From assembly GCF_009708215.1 (NCBI RefSeq), contig NZ_CP046175.1, positions 1,798,001 through 1,862,000 on the forward strand: a DNA stretch of 64,000 bases, given 5' to 3'. This DNA comes from Occultella kanbiaonis. Its GTDB lineage: Bacteria; Actinomycetota; Actinomycetes; Actinomycetales; Beutenbergiaceae. This document shows positions 34,974 to 42,962 of this stretch, one piece after another. Numbering within the stretch: the first letter of the stretch is position 1; the number at the start of each line of letters is the position of its first letter. The notes beneath the pieces are model-generated. The model searched no databases. It worked only from the letters and a program-made list of their open reading frames with translations, and was not told where the DNA came from. The position numbers and the translations under genes were made by a program.

Positions 34974-35482
34974 GAGCTGGCCCGCTCACGCTGTGCGACC
35001 AGTGTCGCGCGCTCCCGCGCGATGGCGGCCAGCGCTTCACGGAACTCGCGGCGGAGCGTTAGAAAGCTCTCATCGGACAGTGGCGCTGCTGTGCCTCCGG
35101 CGGTCCTGAACCTCGGCGCCGTCCCGCCGACGATCGCCTGTGTAGCGCCCCGCAGAGTGTCCGTAACCTGAATGAGTGCGTCGCTGCTACGTGGGTTGGC
35201 CTGGAGAATCTCGGTCGCCGCGAGCAGAGCTCCGACATCGGTGAGTCCCTTCACGCTGCCCATGGCTGCGTGGAACCCTCGGAAGTCCTCGCGGAACTGT
35301 GCACTCTCGGCGTCCAACGCCGTAATGCGGTGGTTCAACGAAGCGATGCGGTGGGCTCCCTCGGTGGCGGACTTGGAGGAGCGATAGGACAGCACTGCCG
35401 CCGCGACGCTGGCAAACGCGGCGATGACGGCGATTGCGAGAGCGGTCTGCATGCCGGACAGCGTAGGAGCCCCTACCGACAT
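34970..35482 (-). CDS. Hypothetical membrane-anchored helical protein
   Basis: A protein of up to 170 residues with an N-terminal membrane helix (ALAIAVIAAFASVAAAVLSYR) and then helical, coiled-coil-prone sequence, including HRITALDAESAQFREDFRGF. The ATG at 35482 or that at 35452 may be the start; the latter puts the helix at the very N-terminus. It is the first gene of a two-gene operon with the TM/coiled-coil protein. The IS110 end begins directly upstream and may have separated it from its original promoter. Function unknown. Confidence 0.6.
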   Translation of the reverse strand: MSVGAPTLSGMQTALAIAVIAAFASVAAAVLSYRSSKSATEGAHRIASLNHRITALDAESAQFREDFRGFHAAMGSVKGLTDVGALLAATEILQANPRSSDALIQVTDTLRGATQAIVGGTAPRFRTAGGTAAPLSDESFLTLRREFREALAAIARERATLVAQRERASS

Positions 35483-35495
35483 TTAGGTTGGTGGT

Positions 35496-35700
35496 GGGTC
35501 CGTGGGCGGCCGTGCTTGCCGACTGGGACACGTGGTGATCTCTTGCAGCTGAGTGGCCGTCCGCGGACCCGGTGTCTGGTCGAAGCGGTGTCCCTGTTCG
35601 GGAACTTGGAGCCAGCCTGGGTGCGGGACTCCTGCTTAGAGAATGTCTGGGCCGTGGCCGTGGCGGCTAGCCACCCGGGATTCGCAAAGTGACTGACAGG
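35496..35700 (+). ncRNA. Candidate IS110 bridge RNA (non-coding left end)
   Basis: IS110 elements encode a guide (bridge) RNA in the non-coding end upstream of the recombinase. Here 35496-35511 can pair with 35555-35570 over 16 consecutive positions, counting two G-U wobbles, with a 43-base loop. A second hairpin, GTGGC-GGCTA-GCCAC, is at 35660-35674. The position and strong structure fit a bridge RNA. The donor and target loops were not matched to DNA, so the call is tentative. Confidence 0.35.
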
Positions 35701-35709
35701 AGGACGCCG

Positions 35710-37112
35710 ATGGCGCTGACATTGGGAATCGATGTGGCCTGCCGGGCCGCTCATCAGGCCACGCTCGCGGTCGAGGGCAAGACCGTGTGGCGGGGTCGGA
35801 AGTTCTGGACCCGATCCGCCGAGCTCGAGCGGCTCTGGGACGATCTCGAGCTCGCGGACCCGGCCGAGCTGACCGTGGTGGTCGAGCCGACCAGGAACGC
35901 GTGGATCGTGGTCGCGGAGTGGTTCCGCCGCCGGGGCGCGAAGGTGGTGATGGTCCCGACGACGCAGTCCTCGGACCTGCGCAAGTACTACTCCAAGCAC
36001 ACCAAGAACGACCGGATCGACTCCGAACTGCTCGCCCGGCTGCCGCTGCTGCACCCTGAAGGTCTGCGGGAGTACTCCGGTCAGGGGCCGGCCGATCCGT
36101 TGCGTCGGTTGACCAAGCAGCGATCGACGATGGTCAAGCGTCGCACCGCGGTCTTCGCACGGCTGGACGCGCTGATCGAGCTCCTCGGCCCGGCTTGGTA
36201 CGAGGCCATCAACGCCCGCTACGGCATAGCCGCGCTGGAGTTCCTGGCCCGCTACGCCGACCCGCACGCGGTGATCCGGCTCGGTCAGGCCCGGCTCACC
36301 AGGTTCCTGATAGCCCGTTCCCGCGGTGCGTGGCGCGAGGACCGCGCCGCTGCCCTGATCGTCGCGGCGAAGGAGGCTCTCGCGCTGTGGGGAATAGGGG
36401 ACGGCGACGGATGGACTTCGCCGAGCTCGCCGCCGACATCGCACATGAGGCTGAGCAGGCACTGTTCCTGACCGGCCAGATCAAGGAGATCGACGAGCGG
36501 ATCGCGAACCTCTACGCCGACGCCGATCCCGACGGCATCGTCGCCTCAGCTCCCGGCGTCGGACCTACCATCAGCGCCGTGATCGCCGGCCGGCTCGGCG
36601 ACCCACATAGGTTCACCTCGTTGGCTGCGATCCGCGCCTACTCCGGCTTGGTGCCCAAGGTCAGTCAGTCCGGGGTCACCAAAGTCGAATCGAACATCAC
36701 CAAGGCCGGCGACCCGCTGCTACGCGAGATGCTGTTCGCCGCTGCCGATCAGGCACGCAAGGTCGACCCGCAGATCGCTGCGAAGTACCAGCGGCTGATG
36801 GCCGGTGATCGCCACCATTCCTCGGCGATCTGCCACCTGGCAACGATCTACCTGACCCGGATCGCGACCTGCATGCGCAACCACGAGCACTACGTTCTGC
36901 GCGACGTCGACGGCACCGTCATCAGCGAGGCTGAGGGCCGCGCAATCGTCCAGGAGCGCTATCAACTCGAACCGCGGCGGCGCGACAACATCCGTCACAA
37001 GCGGATGCGGGAGCGCCGCAAGCAGGCGGCGGGCCAGGAGTCACAGGAGTCGCAGAGCGCTCCAACATCCCAGCCCGCCAACACCAAGCCTACAAACCGC
37101 CAAGTGGCTTGA
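35710..37112 (+). pseudogene. IS110-family transposase, frameshifted
   Basis: The N-terminal half (35710 to about 36408) has the RuvC-like DEDD domain: LGIDVACRAAH with the first Asp, VVVEPTRN with the Glu, and KNDRIDSELLAR with the last two Asp. The C-terminal half (from about 36411 to 37112, in the -1 frame) has the Transposase_20 domain with SAPGVGPTISAVIAGRLGD and GLVPKVSQSG. The frames meet around 36390-36411 in a G-rich run; a single missing base would restore ...DG-MDFAELAAD. CAGGAGG precedes the ATG at 35710. A programmed -1 shift cannot be excluded, but this family normally uses one ORF. Confidence 0.85.
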
Positions 37113-37193
37113 CGTTCCTTAGGAACTCACTGCGTGGGCGAACTCGGTGTCAGTCGGCTAACGCGCCGACCCTGACACTGATATCCATGGGCA

Positions 37194-37883
37194 ATGGACT
37201 CGTCAGCGTGGATAGCCAGTGCCTGCGCCGTCGTCGCGCTGGTAGCCCTCATCTTCACTGGGATAGCTGCCATCGCAGCCAAGCGCCAAGCCGCCGCCGT
37301 AACGGCCCAGACCGAGGTCCAGCGCGCTCAGGCGGACGCCGCGATCGCCCAGACCGAGGTCCAGCGGGAACAAGCCGCCACGGCCGTCGCCCAGACCCAC
37401 CTACAGGAGGAGCTGGCGAGGCGGAGCCAGCAGCCCTACGTGTGGGCCGACATCCTGCCCGACATGCAGCAGGGCACCTTGCTCAACTTTGCGGTCGGGA
37501 ATTCGGGCCCAACCATGGCGCACAACGTGCAGGTGACCATAGATCCACCCCTGCCCGCTGGTGACCAGATGGCAACGAAGATCGTGGGTGTGCAGGAACG
37601 GCTCGCAGGGTCTGGCATCAAGTCGATCTCGCCCGGCCGCACCATCAGCTGGTCGCTAGGCGCAGGCTACGACCTGCTGAAGGAGCAGGAATCCCAGATG
37701 TATCACATCCGGGTCGAGGCTGAAGGGCCCCACGCGCCGGTTGACCCGTTGGAGATCGATGTGGATGTTTCCGATTGGCGCGAGGCCAGGGATGCGCCGG
37801 ACGGCTCGCTCCACCACCTGCGCAATACGCTCAACGACCTGAACAGGACGATCGAGAGTGCTGCCAAAAAGTTGCCGCGCTAG
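37194..37883 (+). CDS. Hypothetical TM/coiled-coil protein with beta-rich domain
   Basis: A 229-residue protein with a membrane helix at residues about 6-29. A coiled coil of repeated AQTEVQRxQA units follows (three copies of AQTxxQ between about 38 and 72), then a beta-rich domain beginning PYVWADILPDMQQGTLLNFAVGNSGP. The 'NSGPTMAHNVQVTI' segment resembles Ig-like folds. Its architecture matches the 34431 protein, though the sequences differ. No strong ribosome-binding site precedes the ATG. Function unknown. Confidence 0.7.
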   Translation: MDSSAWIASACAVVALVALIFTGIAAIAAKRQAAAVTAQTEVQRAQADAAIAQTEVQREQAATAVAQTHLQEELARRSQQPYVWADILPDMQQGTLLNFAVGNSGPTMAHNVQVTIDPPLPAGDQMATKIVGVQERLAGSGIKSISPGRTISWSLGAGYDLLKEQESQMYHIRVEAEGPHAPVDPLEIDVDVSDWREARDAPDGSLHHLRNTLNDLNRTIESAAKKLPR

Positions 37884-37901
37884 CAGCCCTCGTCAGAGGC
37901 C

Positions 37902-38735
37902 CTAGGCGGCGAGGGTCTCATCGTCGGGGACCTCGATGGGGCCGACTTGCTCGGGCATCTTCCATTTGAACGTCAGCCGTGACGTGTCGAGACCGCGCCC
38001 GGTTCGGCCTCGGCGTACCACGATGCCGACCAGTACCCCGCGGCGCTCCTCGACCGTCTCGGCCTCGGCCCAGTCGGCGCCGAACCGCTGGGTGCTGCGG
38101 ACCTCCCGCTGGACTACTCGGGGAGCCGTCGCCCGTGCCTCGCGGCGCACCCGCCGAAGGTTGCCCATCTCCTCGGTCAGCCGCTCGGCCTCGGCGTCAG
38201 CGTCGGTAGCCTCGAGCTCGGCACTGAGCTCGGCGAGCCGATGCTCGATCTCCGGCAGCATCGCCGCGCCGCCCTCCTCGACGTCGTCCACAACCGACCA
38301 GCGCTCGTACGGGCCCTTCTGCCGGAGGAACTCGCTCCTCGATGTTCGAGATGGCCATGTGGCAGCGCGGGCAGTAGTAGCTGTGGCGTCCCTGGGTGGT
38401 GCCGCGGTGCATGCGGGCGTCGCAGTGGCCACACCGGACCAGACCCGAGAGCAGCGCCGAGGGTCTCGGAGCGAAGCGCACGCGGCTTCGACTGGCCCGA
38501 GTCGCGCTCGTCCAGAGCCTGCCATTCACCGACGGACATGATCGCTGCGGACTCGTCCACGACCGGCAGCCCGTCGCTATCCCTGACCAGGCCGTCCCCG
38601 CGAACCTTGGTGTCGTTGCCGGGGTTGAACGCCGTCATCCCCGCGAGGACCGGGTTGCGGAGCAGCCGCTCGACCGTGGCGTAGTTCCAGCCGGTCCGCT
38701 TGTGCGTGGTCTGCGAGTGCTCATGGGCTAAGCAT
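37902..38735 (-). pseudogene. Large serine recombinase/integrase remnant
   Basis: Three minus-strand reading frames together give the middle and end of a phage-type large serine recombinase. Frame one (38720-38480) has WNYATVERLLRNPVLAGM, the recombinase domain. Frame two (38478-38332) has the zinc ribbon CGHCDARM...YYCPRCH. Frame three (38336-37902) has the coiled coil and C-terminal region IEHRLAELSAELEATDADAEAERLTEEM. The catalytic resolvase domain is absent, and there are frameshifts near 38480 and 38335. The remnant shows that an integrating element once inserted here. Confidence 0.8.
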
Positions 38736-39095
38736 GCCCTGAACGTGCTTGGTTGGCACCGGGCTACACGCAGGCGGGCAAGACGACCATGGTGCACGCG
38801 CTGTCAAGCGTTGCGGCATGACTCTTTACACCTTGCGTGCGTTCTCGCCATCCCGCCCGCGCATGCGCGGCTGGCGCTCTGACCTTAGGTCCTCGCCCGC
38901 CTCACCGAGCTCGCCGCGGCCATCCCCCCGCCGGCCTCGCCACCGACCGGTCCGCATAGGGCGAGAGGTCGGCTGAGGGCTGAAACGTCCCTACGCGCGA
39001 GCGGAGTTTGCCTGCGCGCCCGCGTTGCCAGGTGGGAGTGTGGAGCGGTCCGGCCCAGAGTGGTGCCGGTCTCCGCCAAGGAAGGCAAGGCAGGC
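38736..39095. other. Non-coding stretch with a possible Walker A fragment
   Basis: About 360 bases without a supported gene. The plus strand at 38744-38821 reads AWLAPGYTQAGKTTMVHALSS before a stop, which contains a GxxxxGKT Walker A-like motif, but no start or continuation is seen. It may be the scar of a lost mobile-element ATPase or chance. Confidence 0.3.
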
Positions 39096-40187
39096 ATGGA
39101 TGCAATCTCGTCTGGGCACTACGTACCAATCCTGCTCGCGAAACAGGGGGAGCGTGGCGCACTCACTGCTCTGAGTGGTCACGTGCGATCGGCGCTGACA
39201 CCGATACTCGTGGTCGCACCGATCGACTGGAACTTCGACGCCGATGCACCCAAGCGTGACGTCAACGAGCACGTTCAGAAGGTGCCTGACCAGATCTTGA
39301 AGGCTTGGGGCACGCAGGACGCGTTTATTGACCTGGTGTTCCTGCCGGATGGGGCCATGGACACAGGCCAACATGCGCTCGTGTGGCTGACCGAGCGGGC
39401 CGCGGCGTCGGGTTTGGCCCTCACTCCAGTCGTTTCGCCAGACAGGACAGACGAGTACCTTCAGGCCGCCCGCGACGTAGTCGCTCGTGACATGTCCGAT
39501 CTCTGTGTGCGGCTGGCTATCGACGAGTGGCCGACTATCGCCGGCGATTCTGCCGTCGATGATCTCCTGGCTTCGTTCTCTCTCGGACCCGAGCGGGTGC
39601 ACCTGGTTCTCGATCTGGGAGAGGATCTCGGTCCCGCAGCACTCGCCGCGATAACCGGGGAGCTGCGCACGATCCGCCATCTCGATCGGTGGAAGAGCTT
39701 GATCGTGGCGGGAGCGGGCATGCCCAAGACGATGCCGCCAGGGAAGGGTGCTCACACGCTGCCGCGTCGAGACTGGTTGCTGTACGGCGAGCTCCGGGGA
39801 GCGCTCGCGGCCGGTGCTCGTGTGCCGACGTTCGGCGACTATGGGATCGCGAGCCCGGACCCTACCTCGGACGTCGATCCCAAGTTCATGAATATCTCGG
39901 CCACGCTTCGATACACCACGGATGATGCGTGGCTGATCGCAAGGGGCGGATTGTTCAAGGGGAACGGTGGCAAGAGCCTCGGAGCCGAAGCAGTGCCCCC
40001 CGTCTGCCGCCTTCTGCTCGCGCAGCCCGCCTACATGGGGGTCGATCACTGTGACCTAGAGAAGTGGGTGGAGGAGGTTGCGGTGTCCGACAAGGGCGGG
40101 GGCGGCGCGGCGAAGTGGAGAGACTACGGAACAAGGCACCACCTTCAGGTGGTCACGGACCAACTCGCCAGTCTTGTCGGCCCTTGA
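39096..40187 (+). CDS. Beta-family protein (Beta_protein, PF14350-like)
   Basis: A 363-residue member of the 'beta family' of proteins. The N-terminal signature HYVPILLAKQGERGALTALSGHVRSALTPILVVAP and the segment VQKVPDQILKAWGTQDAFIDL are typical, as is the C-terminal WRDYGTRHHLQVVTDQLA. The ATG at 39096 has AAGGCAGG upstream. The biochemical function is unknown. These proteins are repeatedly found next to sce7726-family nuclease-like proteins on mobile regions, as here, so a joint defence or element-maintenance role is inferred. Confidence 0.8.
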   Translation: MDAISSGHYVPILLAKQGERGALTALSGHVRSALTPILVVAPIDWNFDADAPKRDVNEHVQKVPDQILKAWGTQDAFIDLVFLPDGAMDTGQHALVWLTERAAASGLALTPVVSPDRTDEYLQAARDVVARDMSDLCVRLAIDEWPTIAGDSAVDDLLASFSLGPERVHLVLDLGEDLGPAALAAITGELRTIRHLDRWKSLIVAGAGMPKTMPPGKGAHTLPRRDWLLYGELRGALAAGARVPTFGDYGIASPDPTSDVDPKFMNISATLRYTTDDAWLIARGGLFKGNGGKSLGAEAVPPVCRLLLAQPAYMGVDHCDLEKWVEEVAVSDKGGGGAAKWRDYGTRHHLQVVTDQLASLVGP

Positions 40188-40722
40188 GGCATTGGCGCAC
40201 TTCGGCGCGCAAGTCATCTAAGGCGACTCGCTCTGCGATTCTCTGCCAGAGCACGGTTCGTGGCTTGCTCCGCACCCCGCGGTCGGCGCCGTGACGCTCT
40301 AGCAGCGAGAGAGCCTCGTCGCGCCAGAGCAGTTGTGCCAGCGCATACGGGACGATCCCGGGGTTGGTGCCGGCTGGACGGTGCTCACGTAGCGTCACGT
40401 GAGCCCCGTCCCAGTCAGCGACAAGACAACCCCACCACTCGGGGATCAGTGCCAGCGAATGCTCCGCATGGTTCTCCGCAACGACCAGGGTGGCGTGATC
40501 GAGCACCCGCGAGTAGACGTCGACCTGGGTTGGGAGACGCCGCAACGTGTCAGATGCGCTCTTCAATTCGTAGCCGGAGAGCGTCCCGTTGACGACGGCG
40601 ACATCGACGCGGACTTCACCGCACAGTCCGAGTTCGTCGACGCGCACCGTGTCGTCAGCGTCCGCCCAATGCTCCGCCGTAAGTTGGGCGTGGAGGGCGC
40701 TGCGCACGTGCCGGTCCCGCAT
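40153..40722 (-). CDS. sce7726 family protein (PD-(D/E)xK-like)
   Basis: A 189-residue sce7726-family protein. Diagnostic parts are MRDRHVRSALHAQL, VDELGLCGEVRVDVAVVNG, GYELKSASDTLRRLPTQVDVYSRV and IPEWWGCLVADWDG. The core D40...E52-x-K54 fits a PD-(D/E)xK nuclease active site. The ATG at 40722 is the family start. It is convergent with the beta-family gene, with a 35-base 3' overlap, rather than in the same direction as might be expected for a cooperating pair. The role is undetermined. Confidence 0.85.
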   Translation of the reverse strand: MRDRHVRSALHAQLTAEHWADADDTVRVDELGLCGEVRVDVAVVNGTLSGYELKSASDTLRRLPTQVDVYSRVLDHATLVVAENHAEHSLALIPEWWGCLVADWDGAHVTLREHRPAGTNPGIVPYALAQLLWRDEALSLLERHGADRGVRSKPRTVLWQRIAERVALDDLRAEVRQCLKGRQDWRVGP

Positions 40723-40798
40723 GTTTGTCACAGTACACGCGCAAGATGAGCGCGCATCCGCGCTGGGACGGCATGTTCCGTAGCGCTCGGTCATCCGA

Positions 40799-41053
40799 TC
40801 AGCCGATGCGCGAGACGCCAGGTTCGTTGGATCTCGGAACGCTGGCAGCGGCCCAGGCGCTCGCGTGGAGCGAACTGCTCGGTGAGGTCGAGCCGCAGCG
40901 CCCACGCGGCGTGGGACAGGGGGGTTCGGCGTCGTGCTGGTGCGCCCACGCAACCAGGCTTGCATCGAACCGGGCGACGGCCTGAGCGAGGCTCTCGCGG
41001 TCACCACGTACCGGGTCCAGTAGTCCAACTGGCAGCGGGTGCAGGCGCTTCAT
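40799..41053 (-). CDS. Small hypothetical protein
   Basis: An 84-residue ORF (MKRLHPLPVGLLDPVRGDRESLAQAVARFD...). Its ATG overlaps the stop of the upstream small gene by four bases, which is the main support for it being real. The N-terminal half looks protein-like; the C-terminal half is Ser/Pro rich and less convincing. No family recognised. It lies 77 bases before the sce7726 gene on the same strand. Confidence 0.4.
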   Translation of the reverse strand: MKRLHPLPVGLLDPVRGDRESLAQAVARFDASLVAWAHQHDAEPPCPTPRGRCGSTSPSSSLHASAWAAASVPRSNEPGVSRIG

Positions 41054-41367
41054 GATGCCCTCGCGGTGAGCTTGTGCTGAGCGTTGGCGTGGTGCCTACG
41101 CAGCTCGTCCGCGATCTCGGCTGTGATCTCAAGTGCGCCGATGACCTGCCAGCGCAGCAGGAGCGCGATCGCCTCGGCGCGCACACGGCGCGGTGCGTTC
41201 GTGTGCAGGGCGCACCAGGTGGCGAGCGAGCCGGGATCGAGCACCTCGGGTAGCGGGACGAGGGAGACCGCGATGGGCGGCCCGCGGCGCCTCACTGGAC
41301 AGCGCCCCTGATGCCGTAGGCGCCGCGTGAGCCGCCTCGGCGCTGTGGGCCCTGCGGTTGCGTTCAT
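41050..41367 (-). CDS. Small hypothetical protein
   Basis: A 105-residue ORF with an Arg-rich N-terminus and a plausible helical C-terminal part (DPGSLATWCALHTNAPRRVRAEAIALLLRWQVIGALEITAEIADELRRHH). The ATG at 41367 is preceded by AAGG on the minus strand. It is the first of three minus-strand genes leading to sce7726. No family recognised. Confidence 0.45.
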   Translation of the reverse strand: MNATAGPTAPRRLTRRLRHQGRCPVRRRGPPIAVSLVPLPEVLDPGSLATWCALHTNAPRRVRAEAIALLLRWQVIGALEITAEIADELRRHHANAQHKLTARAS

Positions 41368-41767
41368 GTCACTGGCCTTCCGTACCTGCCCGGCACCTTT
41401 GGTCGGGCTCGCACTCAATACAGTGTCATCGGTACATATGCCCTCGCAGGTGCGATCCCTTCGAACGATGCGAGGAATTTTCGAACTCCCGTTCGCGGCC
41501 AGGGACGTCGTCGGCATGCAATGTCGCAAGGTGAATCTCGAGGGGAACGGGGGAGATCCCGCCCCGATGTCTCGTGAAGGAGGCCCCGCGGACGCGCCCC
41601 GACCGGTTGAACATCGGTGAGGTGCGCGAGGCGGAGGCGCTCGACCTGGTCCTCGCCCTCAAGGCGGGGATGCTTAACATCGTGGACGCACTATCTAGGG
41701 TCCAAGCCACAAAATCGGGACACCGTTCGCCGGACGACCACGCCGAGCGGATGTCACACTCCGAGGC
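41368..41767. other. Intergenic region between divergent accessory genes
   Basis: About 400 bases containing the promoter areas of the minus-strand small genes and of the Abi-alpha-like gene. A 68-residue plus-strand ORF (41574-41780) overlaps the next gene start, but it has no family support. Nothing else is visible. Confidence 0.4.
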
Positions 41768-42553
41768 ATGGTTGAGGTAACTGGGGCCGCTGCGGTAGTC
41801 GGTGCGGCGATCCTCGTCGGCAAGCAGGTGCTTGGCCCAACGATCCAGCAGTTCGGCAAGGACCTCGAAGCCGTGTACTCGGCCTGGCGTGCCGAGAACT
41901 TCAAGCGCATCCTGGAACGCGCCGCGCGGAGGAAGCCGAGCGGCGACAGCGGCGTGCACCCTCGGGTAGCACACGAGGTGCTAGACGCTGGCTCATGGGT
42001 CAACGACGACGTGCAGCAGGAGTACCTCGCGGGCCTGCTGAACTCGGCCAGAAGCCCGGACGGCCAGGACGACGGGATGGCGTACCTCGCCCGGATCGCC
42101 GCCAATATGACCGCGCTACAGACCCGGGTGCACAACGCGATCTACTCCGCGCTCCCGAGGTCCGTGGAGCCCGAGGGCGGGGAGTGGCCCCGCCCATTCG
42201 CGTTTCATGCGACCTTGGGCTTCACGGTCACCACCGACCTGGCCGACTTCGAGGCTGCAGTCGGCAACCACGGGGTGAAGATTGTGGACGCCTTCAACGC
42301 GTTGAACCGCGACGGTCTGCTGGTGGACTTCGGCCACGGTCTCGCGATCCAGGGCGGGCCCGTAAACATGAAGTACGTGTGGGCAATGCCGACAGCGCTC
42401 GGGGCGCGGCTTTACCTGACCGCCCGCGGATCCGGGATGCGCCCAGCTGATGACATCCTGCAATTGTCGCGGGAGCAACTGGACACGTTCGACCCGGAGC
42501 CACCCCGCCTTCAACGGGCGAAGGTTGGCCGTTCGCCGGAGCGGGCGCAGTAG
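41768..42553 (+). CDS. Abi-alpha (DUF4393)-like protein
   Basis: A 261-residue protein resembling the Abi-alpha/DUF4393 family linked to phage abortive infection. Features are a hydrophobic N-terminus (VTGAAAVVGAAILVGKQVLGPTIQQFG), then KDLEAVYSAWRAENFKRILERAARR. The core VHPRVAHEVLDAGSWVNDDVQQEYLAGLLNSA...GMAYLARIAANMTALQTRVHNAIYSAL follows. The C-terminal part looks winged-helix-like and globular. The ATG at 41768 lies close after a weak GA-rich site. Its location next to the beta/sce7726 pair supports a defence role, but no activity is shown. Confidence 0.55.
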   Translation: MVEVTGAAAVVGAAILVGKQVLGPTIQQFGKDLEAVYSAWRAENFKRILERAARRKPSGDSGVHPRVAHEVLDAGSWVNDDVQQEYLAGLLNSARSPDGQDDGMAYLARIAANMTALQTRVHNAIYSALPRSVEPEGGEWPRPFAFHATLGFTVTTDLADFEAAVGNHGVKIVDAFNALNRDGLLVDFGHGLAIQGGPVNMKYVWAMPTALGARLYLTARGSGMRPADDILQLSREQLDTFDPEPPRLQRAKVGRSPERAQ

Positions 42554-42962
42554 GACGCCCCAGACGAGGCCATGTCTCGCCTGGTCAGTGCCTGAGCGCG
42601 TTCGTCCGTGCGCTTCTGGCGCGCTCCCCCGACGCCACGGTCATTGGGGTGGCCGGGGCGGCCGTGCTCTGCGCGGTGCCCAGCCGGTCGAGCCGGTTCC
42701 GGTGGGGCCCCGCGCGGTCGGTGAACATTCGTAGCCGGGCCTGTGCGTCGGCCTCGGCAAGCGCGTTCAGCGCAGCCTCGGCGGCCTGGCGCTCGAGGTG
42801 CGGTCCCACGCCGTCCGTCCCGCCACCGCCGGCGGGAGCGGGCCCGATACCCGCGGGAAGCATGCCATCGATGGGTTACGGCCCGCCTGTCCAGCCCAGT
42901 CGTCGGGGGAGGTCCTGCGGGACGGAGTGCCGTGGGTTGAACCTGGACGTGGAGGGCTCGGG
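42554..42962. other. Gap between Abi-alpha-like gene and lysR
   Basis: About 410 bases. A 92-codon minus-strand ORF (42585-42863) is open but has no ribosome-binding site or recognisable family; part of it (EAALNALAEADAQARLRMFTDRAG) looks protein-like, so it could be a decayed gene fragment at the island's right edge. Confidence 0.35.

Larger units (their letters stand above)
35485..37130 (+). mobile_element. IS110-family insertion sequence (boundaries approximate)
   Basis: The unit consists of a DEDD transposase of IS110 type, about 210 bases of non-coding DNA at its 5' side and a short 3' flank. IS110 elements lack clear terminal inverted repeats, so the ends cannot be fixed by eye. The left end is placed just after the upstream gene, and the right end shortly after the transposase stop. 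It lies between two loci encoding TM/coiled-coil proteins. Confidence 0.75.

Noticed and set aside
41574-41780. 68-codon plus-strand ORF overlapping the start of the Abi-alpha-like gene
   Set aside because: Unsupported by homology, and the overlap of 13 bases with a better-supported gene is not of the usual coupling type.
42585-42863. 92-codon minus-strand ORF between Abi-alpha-like gene and lysR
   Set aside because: No ribosome-binding site, no family and no conserved neighbour overlap. It may be a gene fragment but cannot be supported as a gene.
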